Source of the DNA: Certhia americana
Lineage: Eukaryota > Chordata > Aves > Passeriformes > Certhiidae
Assembly (NCBI GenBank): GCA_018697195.1
Contig: CM031857.1
Coordinates: 61,435,774-61,499,773, forward strand
Length of the DNA: 64,000 bases
Reading direction: 5' to 3'
Shown here: positions 1 to 12,799 of the stretch, one piece after another
How the letters are laid out: each line of letters opens with the position of its first letter
Numbering within the stretch: the first letter of the stretch is position 1
Made by a program: the position numbers and the translations under genes
The notes under the pieces: generated by a model
The model's input: the letters and a program-made list of their open reading frames with translations, nothing else
What the model was told of the DNA's origin: nothing
Database searches by the model: none

Positions 1-3000
1 AAAAATTAAGTATAATTATGTTTATATTCTACTGACACCATAATCCAGTTTATGTGTTCATGGAATAGGGTACACCTAAATCAAAGAAAGAAACAAATCA
101 ATTGCATGTTATAATGCCAAAGACATGTCCTGCATACAATTCAACTCCAAAGGAGCAAGTAACACTGCTCCTAGAATGTTCTGGTTTTTTAGTGACTGTT
201 CAGACAGAAGGCTCAAGTTAAATGGTTATTTTAGTGGAAAGGATTTCAAATTTAGAAGGGGGTAATAAATATGTGAGTGAGATCGGACTACTTCTTCCAT
301 GATGCAGTAGAAAATCTTAAAATCTTGAAGAAAGTTGAATCTTCCCCAAAGACCAGGGGGACAAGGTCTGTGGAAAAGAGCAGTCTTATGTCCTTGCCAC
401 TGCACTGCTCTTTTACATTCTAAGGAGAATATTGACTACTGCTCAGTGATACATAACACATTAACAACTTTACCTGGTTTATATTCAGGCCTATTATTTT
501 CTTTCCTGCACATCAAATATTTAAACACTTCAGCCTAACATGGAGAAGTCACGAAGTAAATGTTTTACCTTGAATCCCAAAAATTTGCTTGAAGATGAAT
601 TGGAATTATCAGGATGCATATGAAGTGCTGTACCAACATGTATATCCTTGGGTGTGATAAACACAATTGCATTTCAGAAAGCAAAATTACTATACCTCTA
701 CCTATCTACTTCTAACTATGACTTCATAGCCGTTGGATGCTCTATAGAGCTGGATTTTTGGTCTTTACATCTTTCCAGTTCTTTGAAGACTACAGAAAGT
801 TTTCTTCATACACACTCTTGAGTAGCTATGTTGATGTGTTTATGTGTGAACAGAATGTTCATTTTGGTGAAAATTCAGTAATGACCATGGTATTTTCTTG
901 AAACAATACTCTAAAGGAAATGGTTTTGAGGCAGACTTCTAAAATAAACAAATAAAATGCAAAATACCCCCACTACCACCTCTTCAAATGAAGATAGGTC
1001 TTGATTCAGCTATGTGTTTCTAGTTAAAGTATACATGCCTTTCAAATAACTTAGAAAAAATATTCTTCTCTTAGATGTTAAGTATTTGTTCTCATGTATT
1101 TTATGTTGGACTTCTGAATGGCTAGCCATTTCTGCCAGCACGTTATTCCCTATCACCTTACCATTTACCCCTTTAAATAAAAAAAAAACCAAAAATACTG
1201 TATAGTGTTAAGCTTGCACATTAAGGTACTGTACTTAAATCAATATTAAAACAAAATGGAGTATGATAGCAATATTTGTTGATCAGGTTTCAAATTTGGG
1301 TCTAGTTCTACATCAGTTAGGTTAATTCTATAATATTTAATAAAATTAAAGATAACATAAATGCAAAGACAAGAATTTTACTTGCAGCCTACTACCACTA
1401 TTTGGATCATGAATCAATCTTGAAGACATGTCTATAAAGTATATGTACAATCCCTCTCAAACTTTTAAAATATTGTTGTCTTAATTTGAAATAAATATTA
1501 GAAAAGGAAGTGTTAGGATGTCATTTAACAAGAAAAGTTTTCTTCTATTAGCAGTTATGTGTCAGTATAAAGAAAGACATGTTAGGCATTCCTTTAGAAA
1601 AGATAATGGTCCATAGAAATATGGACATTTTAATATGGACTTCAAATTCTATTTTAAAATTAAATTAAGAATTTCTTGTATTAAAACTCTCTTGAGCTCT
1701 TCGTTTCAATCATTTTTTTTTCTGCTTTTCAGGTAAATATATACTGCCATTTTACTATATAAAAATCAACAGAAAAAGTGTCAAAATGGAGAATTTGACT
1801 AAGCAGATTAAATAGTGAAGCTTTCTACACAGAAAATGTAATTGAATTTACTGAAAAAAAATGAATGAAAAAGTGAGGAAATTTTCCTCTGAATTTCTGA
1901 AGAGATTGCAATTCTAGCTTTTCTAGCAAACAGAAATCAGAATTCTTATTTTTTAAACTATTGTATTTTAACATAATGAATTCGTACACTTTCTAACTTG
2001 CTCAAAATCATGAGCAGTCTTGAACAATATTTCCATTCTTTTAATTCGATAAATATTTATTTCATAGTTTCTTTCAAATCAAAAAAAAACATGATGGAGA
2101 TGTTGCAGGCAAGATAGAATAGTTGACAGCCCACAGTAGATTCAGATAGTGGGATGGATTTAAGAACCCACAAGATTAGAGCTTTGACCCCACTTATTTG
2201 CATTGCACACTCATTCAGTAGATCTCAGCACTGTGTTTATTAGGTCTCAGCTTCCCTTCTCTGCTCAGTACAGATGTATACAGTGCTACAGCTCACACCA
2301 GCCAAGTGCTGGCTCACACTTGTCCCTGAAAACATCCTGACTTTCATGTCTATATAGGTCTCTGATTTCTGGCATCTTTCCTCTGAGTTTACTTCATATT
2401 TTGGCCTCAAACGCCAGGCTTTTCTATTCTAAATAGTCATTATACAGAAGCATTATACATGATCACCTCCCTAACCAGCAGTTCAGGACAAAACAATGTT
2501 GTTTAATCCAAGTGTACAGATAGCTCAGCCAGCCTCTACCATTCCAACTAGCAAGTATGAAGTTTCTGCTTTAAAATTCAGAGTTTCAGTTATGGGCATT
2601 CACTCATCCATATGTATACAAAATTACTTGCCACATGTTAACATTCACAATTTAAGTTACTTCCTTTCCTCCTAGAATGAGAACTTCCATCACGTCTTTC
2701 AATATTGAATAAAAGCACCAAATGAAATACTCCTGAAGCAAAGGTTTGTATCTCATTCTTATATGACATTTGAAATTCATTTCTATTAATATTTGCTGCT
2801 GTTCATGCTGTTCACTTTTGACAACACTATGCTAGTTTAAAACTTTTTTTAATGAAAACATTCATGTCACTTATGAAAGCAGTAACTGGACCTCTATAAA
2901 GTTATATTTGAAATTTAATGTTTAGGGATTTTTTTAGATGAAAAAGAAAGTCTAAGTCATACCCTACTCTACTGTCAAGTGTTGCCAAAGAAACAGCGGG

Positions 3001-3284
3001 AAGTTCTCTTACTGCCAAGACAAACAAGGGGAAGATATTCAAATTTTTGAACAAATGTCTGATTTTTCAATGTCAATTCAAAGTAAACAGATTCACTAAC
3101 CTCTTCACATTGCACATAGCTAAAAATTGTTTTGTGCAAGAATAACGGATGCATTTCCTTAGTTACTGAAGAAGAAATTAAATAATAGTTTTCTTTATAT
3201 AGCACCCTTTTCCAGTCAGCATAAATATGTTACTTCTTGGGCTTGAAATCTTGGAGTAGCGTAATTCAACTTTAGACATCTTTA
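1..3284. other. Unassigned AT-rich non-coding DNA
   Basis: No gene, RNA or mobile element is recognised here. Stop codons are frequent in all frames and no reading frame exceeds about 76 codons. A patch at about 2100-2430 is less AT-rich than its surroundings but matches nothing I know. It could be intergenic or intronic. Confidence 0.6.
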
Positions 3285-3455
3285 GTGTAACTTCCTGCTC
3301 CAATGCAGAATCAGTAACGAAATCAGACCAGGTGACTCAGGACTGTATCTAGCTAGGTCTTGAAAACTTTCCAGGATGGATAATGCAAAACATCTCTGGT
3401 CTCTAGTACTTGACTCTCCATATAGGTAAAGGATTCTTTTCATATTTAACTGTCT
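3285..3455 (-). mobile_element. CR1 LINE fragment, 3' UTR part, old
   Basis: Read on the minus strand this resembles the 3' untranslated part of avian CR1. The plus strand shows diverged forms of family segments: a stretch starting cttcctgctcca, then ccaggtgactcaggactgt, then tttccaggatgga. Substitutions are numerous, so the copy is old. The terminal ATTCTRTG repeat is not visible at the left edge. The matching upstream part of the family sequence resumes at about 4262, beyond an LTR-like block, so this is probably the 3' portion of one split CR1. Identification is by eye; edges are uncertain by tens of bases. Confidence 0.6.
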
Positions 3456-3581
3456 TCTTTATACCTGTCATCACTCATCCTCTCTCTCAGATCTGCTGGG
3501 GAAAGCCTGACTCTTGAGAACATCCTCATGGTCAGTGGATGCTGCAGGGTCCCCTGCTGGTATTATTTCTGCAGGCTGAAT

Positions 3582-4255
3582 TGTGGTGGTGTTTTATTTT
3601 CTTCAATGTGGGTTTGTATTGCAATTTCTTTAATGGATCGTTCCTGGTTTCCCCCAGGTTGGTTGCATTGGTCCAAGTTTTCTCCTCTCTTTCCTAGATA
3701 TCTGTCAAGTTGTCAATCCTAGCAGACCCTTCCTGAAAGTCTAGAACTTTCTGTGTTCCTTGATGGACTATTGTTTCACCCAGGTTGTGTCCTCCCCTTG
3801 TTTTCCCTCATTGGCTGTAGTTCTGTGAGTCCCTCCTTTTGTTTATCCTTTGTCCAGGCCATATTGGTTGAAGAATTGTACACACACACACCCCCCCCCC
3901 CCTGTACCTCCCCCGTTTAAAAGACTACTCTGCTGGTTTTCGTCTTTCATCCCTGCTCCTCTCCTGGAATAAATTCCTTTGGGGAATCACACGGGAGATC
4001 CTTTCCTGTTCTTTGCCCCACTCCTCGATGCTGTTTCATCTGGTGCTGTTGAGAGCAGCCTCACTGCTGTGTTCTGTGGCAGCCCTGCTGTGCCATCACC
4101 CAGAGCAGCTCTGGTCAGGGGGCAGCTGATCTTGGTGTGGTCTGGGGAAGGGCTAGCTGGGCCTTCTCCTGCTCCGCAATACAGAACGGACCCAAACTCT
4201 CTGCTGGCAGAGCAAGTGCTTCAGCTCTGGTCATCTTGGTGGCTTCTGCTGAACC
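3582..4255 (+). mobile_element. Probable solo LTR of an endogenous retrovirus
   Basis: The block has the control layout of a retroviral LTR on the plus strand: a possible 5' edge at TGTGGTGG (3582), a TATA-like TTTAAAAG at 3916-3923, and AATAAA at 3968-3973, about 50 bases later. That spacing suits a short R region. It is followed by a GC-richer stretch like U5. It lies between two pieces of minus-strand CR1 that look like parts of one element, which suggests insertion into it. The 3' edge and a target duplication could not be fixed, and a clear CA terminus is not evident. The class is undetermined. No internal retroviral coding region is attached. Confidence 0.5.
3916..3973 (+). promoter_or_regulatory. 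LTR core promoter and poly(A) signal
   Basis: TTTAAAAG at 3916-3923 would act as the TATA element and AATAAA at 3968-3973 as the polyadenylation signal of the surrounding LTR. A (CA)n run followed by 13 C residues lies just upstream (about 3881-3902). Whether the promoter still works cannot be told from sequence. Confidence 0.45.
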
Positions 4256-4261
4256 CACTGT

Positions 4262-4605
4262 AGTTTGTGGATGCCCATCTCATATTGGGCAGCCCAAAAC
4301 AAGGTCCAGCATTTAGAATGGATCTGATAAGTGCTGAGTAGAAAGACGGATGGTCACTTGCCTTGATCTGCTGTCTGTAATTCAGCTCATACAGACTGGG
4401 AGGCTCATGACCTTTGCTGCTCCCTGCATATGCTGGGGGCTCACATTCAGCCACTCAAATTCAGGGCCTTTTCTTTAGCAGGGTTCCCTAACCAAGCAAT
4501 CTCCTGCCTGCTTTGCTGCAAAGAAGACTTCCTTCCCTCAGACTTTGCTTTTGACTCATTGGAAGTTTACAAGGTTCCTGGCAGTCCAAATGAGACTGAA
4601 CTTCA
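4262..4605 (-). mobile_element. CR1 LINE fragment, ORF2 end and UTR, old
   Basis: On the minus strand this continues the CR1 sequence seen at 3285-3455. The plus strand carries diverged family phrases: gggcagcccaaaac, gtgctgagtagaaag, ctgctgggggctcac-like text, and ttggaagtttacaaggttcc. In the family these are, in order, 3' UTR and the C-terminal end of the reverse-transcriptase reading frame. No frame is intact. The two parts flank the LTR-like block at 3582-4255. Right edge estimated. Confidence 0.6.
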
Positions 4606-6808
4606 GGATATTGGTATCTAATTTTCCTTAAATCCACATATACATAGAGCTTCTCTCTTTTCTCTTTCTATCTTGGATTAACGAGAATAATATTAATATC
4701 ATAAAACTTTCCTAATGGTTTTTGTGCTAATTATTGTTTGCTCAAAAAATTATCTGATTATGTGTGGGCTACCTTGTAGTATAATCCCTCTAACTGTTTA
4801 TGTAATTTCATTCAAAATATCTAAATCTTTCAGAAATATATGTATAATCCAATGATATATTATTTCTAACATTAGGGAGATGAAATCTGAATTTTCTATC
4901 AAATATTTATTTTTGTCATTAAAGTTTCTGTCTTGGACAGTATCATAATATTTTCTCTTCCCTGATATGTTTGCTCATATTGGGATATAATCTAACACTC
5001 AATGAGCTACTGACTGGTTCTCATTTTTTCCACAGACAAGATGCTAAATTCATCAGTAGGATTGAAGCCATTTTCATAGGCCTGAAGTTTTATATATAAG
5101 TAATCACAACAGCACATCCAAGTGAATTTGTCTTTCATACTCACTGCAGGTTGTATTGCTGATTTATAATCTGAATTCAGTTTCAAGTGTTCACAGGAGT
5201 TCAAGACAATATTTAGATAATACTCTTGAAAGCATTCAAGTAAAATGTAATGTAATCCTGCTTAAAATTAAATACGCGTTTAAATTTGAAGTAAAGGTAA
5301 GTTTTGCATGATCCACTGGAGATAGCACAATCTCATTGACTCAAAGTAAGAGAAGCAAAGTGTTAGCTAGAGACTAACATAGTTCTACAAATTACTTTAA
5401 TATTAATATTTTAATATCAACTATGGTAATATAACAGTTCTGGTTTACTTAAAAAAAAATAAATCTATAATTATATATTTCCTAATTTTAGAATTATTTT
5501 AGTTTCATTATTCCCAGAAGGACATATGTCATAGAGATAAGGAAAGACATTTGTATGACAATATAGATATTATTAGTGGTGACAGGCTTACCACAAACCC
5601 AGGAAAACAAAACAACAACAAAACAAAACAAAAAACCAACAACTGTTTAAATTTATCTTTCAGATTTTCTAAATAGTTCAATGATTAAAATTTTTTAAAT
5701 TAAAATATTTGAAAGATTTTTGCAATTTTGCACATTCCAATGATTTTAGCTCTTATTAAAGCTCTTTTTTATAATTTTGCATGCTGCAGTAGAAGCTCTT
5801 TGTATGAATTTATTGGTATTTTATAGATACTTATGTTTCAGTGCTCAAGATTAAAAGGCCTTAAAACAGAAATTGGAGTTGGAGAAAAGAAATTACATTC
5901 TAATATATTCAGATAAAATTATTAAGAAAGTAAGGATGTAGAACTATATTCTTTAAAAGTAAATTGACCGAAATAATCACATTGCAAAAGTATTGGATTT
6001 TTTATCAGATTACCAATTGAGTTTTATTGCAGGTAAGACTTAGATGGATTTGTAGATGAAGATAAGGGTTGGCAAGTGGGGTTTGCTTGCTTATATTTTA
6101 GTAGAAACTTTGAGGATAAAAGCTGGTCTGGTTTAGTCTCTGACTCAGAAACTCTTGCTTTTTTTTTTTTGTTTTTTTTAAATATCTTATAAGAAATCTA
6201 GGGGGATACCTGATACTGAAATTTCATACTCTTCTGAAGGTGGATCACTTTATCTAAAGTGTTTATTTTATTGAGCTAATTATTTCTCACTTGCCTTGAA
6301 TGTTTAGCTTAAAAACAGTGATTCTGAGTCCAGATAACTGAAGATTCTCAGAAACAAACAGTACAAACCAAAGAGCACCACGTCTTCTCTCTCATCCATT
6401 AATGCCCTATCTATTGTTTCTGCCTTCAGACTGGACAGTTTGCTATTCATATAATGAATTTTCTGGGGTTTTTTTTTAAGCAGTTCTATTCTTATAAAAT
6501 ATTCCTTGCATTGCAAGAAATTGCAAATTGACTTTGAGCCAATGCAAGATAGTACTAGAACAGATTAATGGTTAAACTCTATCAGTGGCCATGTTTAGAA
6601 AACTTTCTTTGATGAGTATATCCAAGGGAGGTCAAATAAAATGCAGATGAAACTTTGTCACTGTTGCTCAGTTTTCCAGAGATACACTATGTAGCAAATC
6701 ATATTATGAATTTCAAGTACTCAGTGAGAGAACCACAAATTTAGAGATCCTAAGTATAAAAGTCTTCATTTACACGTAAAATGAATACTCACAACTGTGC
6801 TTCAGCTG

Positions 6809-6813
<5 letters not shown>

Positions 6814-6861
<48 letters not shown>
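6814..6861 (+). repeat. Poly(A) run, 48 bases
   Basis: Uninterrupted A48. No AATAAA lies in the 40 bases upstream, and the preceding sequence has no recognised open frame, so it does not look like the tail of a processed pseudogene. CR1 elements do not end in poly(A). It is best treated as a mononucleotide microsatellite. Confidence 0.9.
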
Positions 6862-6866
<5 letters not shown>

Positions 6867-7675
6867 AGGATAAATAGTCTCGTATATATCCAACACATAT
6901 TCACATAACAATATAACAATTATTTAAATAATAGAATAAAATCAAATAAGGTGAAATAATCTTTAATAGCAGACAAAGGACTACTAAATCTGAATAAAAA
7001 ATCATGTATCAGTTCAATTTGCCCAGAAGGGGTTAAACAATTCCATGAGGAATATTGAGCAATTCAGTAATATATTAAGTTGGAGGTCTGATAAGATTAC
7101 CTTGAGAATTCATCCACTCAGTAACTATGTCATCATGGAGTTAGGAAGGTAAAATTCTTCATGGGTTGCATTTGCTTAGTGGATAATTTAAATTTGTAAA
7201 CATTTAAATATATTGCTATTTTTCTTCAGAAAGAATTAATGACACAAGTGCTTTATTCAAAATTGTAAAGGAGTTTGACACGGTTTAACATTAAGACAAA
7301 AATCAAGCTGGAATGAAGAATGCGTCTAATACAATATGAAATATTTACAGGCTCAGATATTATTATTCTGATTTTAACCTCATTTTATCAGTAACATTCT
7401 TCTAATCAGAAACAGACACACATTTGTCACAGTGAGACTCATAATTACATTTAATGCTTCAAAAAACTCAGTTTGAAAGGAAGAAACTAAAATGAGAGAA
7501 GACAGAAAAGAAGTAATGACCTGTGCAAGGAGCTGGTAGAAATATGACTTGACATTGTAATCTGAAATGCCCAGTATATTTCAAGTGAATGTCCAGATGA
7601 GCTTCATTCATCTTTGGAAAGCAGACAAACATAGAAATGTCTGATCTCTTGAACAGCAGTTTTAGTTAGACTAAC

Positions 7676-7698
7676 TTTTTTTTTTTTTTTTTTTTTTT
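7676..7698. repeat. Poly(T) run, 23 bases
   Basis: Uninterrupted T23 on the plus strand with no attached element recognised on either side. Confidence 0.9.
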
Positions 7699-8212
7699 AA
7701 GGTCAAGAAATGTATCCAGTTCCACAGATATTCATCTTCGTAGTTTTCCACTCTATAAGTCTACTTCTGATGCTGAGGCATTTTTTAAATTGTGCTCTAA
7801 AGTGTGACTGGAAAAAATTTTTCTTACTCTGAATAAAATGGAAGATCAACCAATAAAAGAAAAAAATCCATCTTGGATTTCATCCTAAAATATATATGTA
7901 TATTTATTATGGAAATTTTTGCAATACATTTTTAATGGACATTTTAGATCCCATATTACTGTTCCTGATCATAAGACTGAAAACTTTTGAGGACTCAGTG
8001 ACCGGAGTAGGGCCAGATCTGTCTGTGCCAGAGTTCACATGCAGTCTAGATTTCAGGTGTGTGTTGTGTTGCAAAAATCATTTGGCTCCAGGATAAATTC
8101 AGGCAGTGGACAGTGACATAGGGTTAGGGAAGGTGCTTCTACTTGGTAGCTACCAAATAGAGGCAATTATACTTTCTGCATGTCTTAGCATTTATCCAGA
8201 AGAAGTTCACAC

Positions 8213-9235
8213 ATAGAATCATATAGAAACATTGGGATAGAAGAGACTTTAAAAGATCACAGATTTCCAAACACCCTGGCATGGGCAGGGACACCATCCA
8301 CTAGAGCAAGCTGCTCAAAGCCCCAGCCTATCTGATCTTAAACCATTACAGGGATGGGACATCCAAAATGGATATCTATGGGCAATGTATTCCAGTGTTT
8401 CACCCACTTAAGGAATTCTTCCTAATACCTAAACCTACCAGTTTTCAGTTTGAATCCATTCTTCCTTGTCCTGCAGAGTCTCAAACGTGTCCTTGTTGAA
8501 CTCCATGGTTTCACACAGACCCACTGGATGACAAGGTCTCTCTGGATGGCATCCCTTCTCTCCAGTGTTGATCGTGCCACACAGCTGGTGGTAAGCTTGC
8601 TGATGGTGCACTCAGTGCCACTCTCCATATTGCTGGAAAAGATGTTAAACATCTCCAGTCCCAATATCAACCTCTGAAAAGCACCACTTTCACCCAGCTT
8701 TTTGAACACAACTCTTTGAGTGCAACCATACAACCAGTTCTTTAAATGCTTACTGATTGATCCATCTGACAAATGCATGTCTTCATCTTAGAGACAAAGA
8801 TGTCTTGCGGGAGAGTTTTTTGTACAAATTTAAGTAGACCTCAACTTCTTTTCCCGTATTCACCATTGTTGTAATCCCATTGTAGAAAGATACCAAATTT
8901 GTCATTTGTCAGGTACAGTTTGCTCTTAGTGATGCCTGTTTTTGTTAACACAGTTTTCAGGATTATCTACTGCATGATCTAGTCAGGCATGGAGGTGAAA
9001 CTCACAGTCCTAGAGTTCCCATTGTCTTCCTTTTTTAATTCATTGAAATGAAGGTTATATTTCCCCTTCATCAGTCAGTGACAACTTCACTGGATTACCA
9101 TGATTTCTCAAATATGTTGGATAATGCATTAGCCACATTATCCACCAGATCCCTCAGGATGCATCCTCATCAGGTCTCATTCACTTATTTCCCTTCAGGT
9201 TCCTGAGATGGCCTTGAACCTGATCTTCTCCTACA
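8213..9235 (-). mobile_element. CR1 LINE, 5'-truncated, internally deleted
   Basis: Minus-strand CR1 with its 3' end at the left: the plus strand opens atagaatcatatagaa, the complement of the terminal repeat. From the right, minus-strand translation gives a decayed reverse transcriptase. A segment around 8490-8778 still reads NWLYGCTQRVVFKKLGES, later FNIFSSNMESGTECTISK and RRDAIQRDL. The catalytic FADD-type motif has decayed to LTTS, so the enzyme is dead. At about 8480 the text jumps from reverse-transcriptase C-terminus to 3' UTR, so several hundred bases present in other CR1 copies are missing. Frameshifts and stops break the rest. The 118-codon minus frame at 8422-8778 is this remnant, not a host gene. 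Confidence 0.88.
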
Positions 9236-12200
9236 TACGAATATAGTTTTGGTTGGCTAGAATAAATAACACGCAGAGCAGTTTTCTTCTAAGAAGATTG
9301 CATAAGAATTTAAATTACCAAAATGGGCAAAGCCTCACATGGACAGGATCTGCTTGGCATGCTGTGCCCTGATCATAAGCACATTTGATACAGCACAGAC
9401 CTCAGGGTTTACAGCATTTTAAGGGTCATAAGATTATCTACATTATCCTCTTTTTCTTTATAGTATTAGCTCTGATATATAGCATTTTAAATGGTGCTTT
9501 ACAGAGTCTGAGTGCTTTTCTTATGGGATTAGTGCAAATCAGTTCCTCCTGATACAGAATAGCAGTGAAGGTAAACTTTAATAAATTCTCATCAGAGGTA
9601 ATAGACTGCCAATGGTTCCAAAGTGCAAAGTGAGACAATTCATAGTTCATAGCAAGAATAACCATCTATATTTTTAATCTTACCACAAACACTTGCTTTG
9701 ATTCTGATTTACATACTCCAGTAAATTTCAAATTATATAATTATTTATTTATCTCTGTTGTTGCAAGTGCCTTTTTTTTTTTTTTTTTTTTGGTTTACAA
9801 TTATGCACAAAACTTTAAGGTTATTTAGAGAACTCAAACTCAGAGTTATAAAAACTATAAATCTGCAAATGCTACTTGTGAAAGTAACATTTACACCTTC
9901 TTAGAGGCAAAAAAGTAGCAATTAGTAAAGGAACTACCTTCAGAGAGAAACAATGAGAGTGTTCACTGAAAATGTCAGCATTTTCAGCAATTACTTTAAA
10001 CACTTTCCAGTAACATTTGAATTGTAGGACAGTCTTGCTGTTAGGTCTCAGAGGCTGGTTAGCCAGTGGCAGTTACACATGTACATGGTATCCTCTGAGG
10101 GTGTCTGGTTTTGTCCAGCTGAAACTGGATATCAAGTACCACATGGATGTTTTCCAATGTCTTCCTGCCTGGTCACTTCCATTTACAGCTTCTAATGCTA
10201 CTCATCCACTTAAGCTATGGAAATCTCTGTCTGTGAGGATCTGTATGTAATTTAACTTTTTTCTGGTACAGCAAATTTTGTCTCGGATCCATTTGATTTT
10301 TCTTACTATCATACTCAGTATGGGAAGCAGATCTGGAGTTAGGAAACTTTTATTTTCTTAATTGATATCACAAGAATGCCTAGTAATGTGATTGAATGTA
10401 TCTACAAGATTGCAGGTAGGCCTGAAATTACACTTTCCAATGCTAACTCTATTTTTAAATTATGTCAACATTCTGATAGGACACTTTCTTAATTTCAAAA
10501 TCAGGGTATATGCAAGCAAACAGCTCATTAGAACTAGTCCTGGAAATTCTTAGCTGTCAAGGCACTGGTTCTGATCATTTAAGACAGCAGTGTTTAGCAT
10601 AAGTGAAAAGTATATTCTAAGACTTGAACCACATAGCCAAGCATCAGTGCCCAGAAACTCTGAGGTACTGTTATTTTTAGCATTGGCATTGCCTAAGCGG
10701 CCATGCGCAGACTAGCTGTGACCTAAAAACCAAATAAAATAAGTGCATTCTAGTGGGACACTGTATTTCAAGTATATTCACTCCAGAATTTAAGCAACTG
10801 TTTGGTCAGCTGTTTGTCAGTTGTTTTTTTTTTCTGTCGGTTGTCTTGTTTGCTCCTTCTCAGCACATTTTTATTTGTTTATCATATAAACTTCCTTTCT
10901 TTAATACATTCCTACAATAATAGAAGATCTCTGGGACTTAACTTTAATATCAATGACTTTCTGATGCAAAGAGGTTAGACTTGTTTGCATTTCTTGCCAC
11001 ACATGCATGGCTGCTACCAAGCTTTTATTTGCATCGCTGACTTTAAATTTGGCTTTCCCAACATTCTCTTACATTTTTCCTATTTTAGTACTAATTACTT
11101 TTTTTAATTTTTTTTTTTTTTTTTAATTTTGAGTTTTCATTTTTAGATGTACAATTAATGAGTATTCTGAAATTTAGGTGTAGTCATATCCTATGTGGCT
11201 GTATGCATATCCATAGCTTTTAAACCTAGGAAGCTGGAAGCAGGGGGTGATGTAAGAGAGTCCACTCACTTATTCATTAACAATATCCCTTTCTTCTTTT
11301 TGTGAGCGATTAAGTGAATATTCTTCTGTCTCTTTCAAAAAAATTTGCCAACATGTTGTCCTGTAGCAAAGGCATCAGGGAAAAACAAAGGCAGAAAAAA
11401 GGAGAAGCTTGTCAATTTTAAAAATCAAGAACAAAGCACACTACAGATGCAGACAGCTGTTTCAACAGAATACAACCAAGCTGTGGTTTCCACACTTTTT
11501 AGATACTCAGAGTATTCTGTCACTTTATAAAACACTTGAAAATCTACTAATGAGCACTGCTTTATATTTGACCTTGCTGTATATTCTTCTCCTGTTGCTA
11601 TCAATATTGACATGTGAAACTAGAGAAAAACTTCATATATTTTCTGTTATGACTATACTACAGGGTATAAATGTAATAGAAAAAATGCTCTGGTAGTCAT
11701 AATTAACAGGAAAAAAAAAACCAAAAAAACAACAAAACAGGCTGATTTCTTAAAAATGTTAAACAACTTCATAGGTTTTGCTAACAGTGGGAGTTGAACC
11801 TTTTCAAAAACAGATCACATATTCAGGCACTTTATATTTAGGTCTTTCTACTCTAACCCCTCAGGATAGTCTGTTTTTGTACTTGTATCTACAGTACTTA
11901 CTCTTTGCAATTCCCATCTCAGTGACTTAGAGAAATGAAGCTGGTTTCTTTTTTTTTTTTTTTTTTTTCTTTTTCCCTCTCATGTTCCCCCTTGTTTCTG
12001 ATGAGAGTAATTGCGTTGTAGGAGGTTTGACTGCTTAAACTTATTTTTACCCTAGGTGACCTTCTACCGTATTTCAGCCACAACACAATTGTTTCTTTCA
12101 AATCTGTATGGCACTGATAGAAATGGAAATAGTTTCAACTCAATTCTACAGTAGAATAAGAAGTCAAGATAGGAGAACTGTATTACTCAGCAAATCTCAG

Positions 12201-12781
12201 TTCCATGAAAAGGCTTATTGAACAGCTAGTGAAGCAGAGACTAGGTAAAATAACTCACTGTCAGGTACCAGCTGTCATAAAAGATTAGACACAGACATTG
12301 AGCACATAGAACTGTTAATTTGATTCAGCATTTGTATTCCTTTCTGGTATGAAACTCAAAGGTTTCCACTTCAGCTGTCAGTGAATGGACAGATTTCTCT
12401 CTGTGGCCCACTCTGTAATCATTAGAAGGAGCAGAGTAATACAGACTATTACCTTATATCAAAGTGGGAAAAAAGCTCCAAAAGGCTTCTTTTTTGATTG
12501 AAGATATTAGTTATTTTTCTTGTTATGATAATATTGCCTATGTTATTGTACAAAATCCCAGTTTCATGTAGAGGTAAGAATATGATATATAACTATTATA
12601 AAGTCTTATACTGCACTCAGAGGATTTTAATGTAGTTGTTAATGGACTATAACTCAAAAGGTAATTCTAACTCATAAATCTTAAAGCCAAAATCACTTAT
12701 GATAAGGAAATAATTTTTTTGGATTTAAGTTTTTGGGTTTTTTTTAAATGTGTATGCTAACTGTTGAAAGCACCTATTCAA
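9236..12781. other. Unassigned AT-rich DNA
   Basis: No gene or repeat family recognised. Poly(T) runs occur at 9772-9791 and 11949-11968 (about 20 each). A less AT-rich patch at about 10017-10250 contains a 77-codon plus frame with no recognisable domain. Overlapping frames at 11345-11696 on both strands look like chance. Confidence 0.55.
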
Positions 12782-12799
12782 ATAGAATCATAGAATGAA
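12782..12799 (-). mobile_element. Possible CR1 3' tail remnant
   Basis: The plus strand reads atagaatcatagaatga, the complement of two to three copies of the CR1 terminal octamer. The sequence to the right does not clearly continue as CR1, so it could be a very short 5'-truncated insertion or a chance match. Confidence 0.3.

Larger units (their letters stand above)
4606..8212. other. Unassigned AT-rich DNA with homopolymer tracts
   Basis: No gene recognised. The stretch holds an A/C-only tract at about 5603-5642, a run of 48 A at 6814-6861 and a run of 23 T at 7676-7698 (the two runs listed separately). Reading frames are at most about 70 codons. Nothing else stands out. Confidence 0.6.

Noticed and set aside
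6640..6861. Possible processed pseudogene ending in the A48 run
   Set aside because: There is no open frame, no poly(A) signal at the right distance and no flanking duplication. Processed pseudogenes are also rare in birds.
8422..8778. 118-codon minus frame
   Set aside because: It is the decayed CR1 reverse transcriptase joined to 3' UTR, with no catalytic motif.
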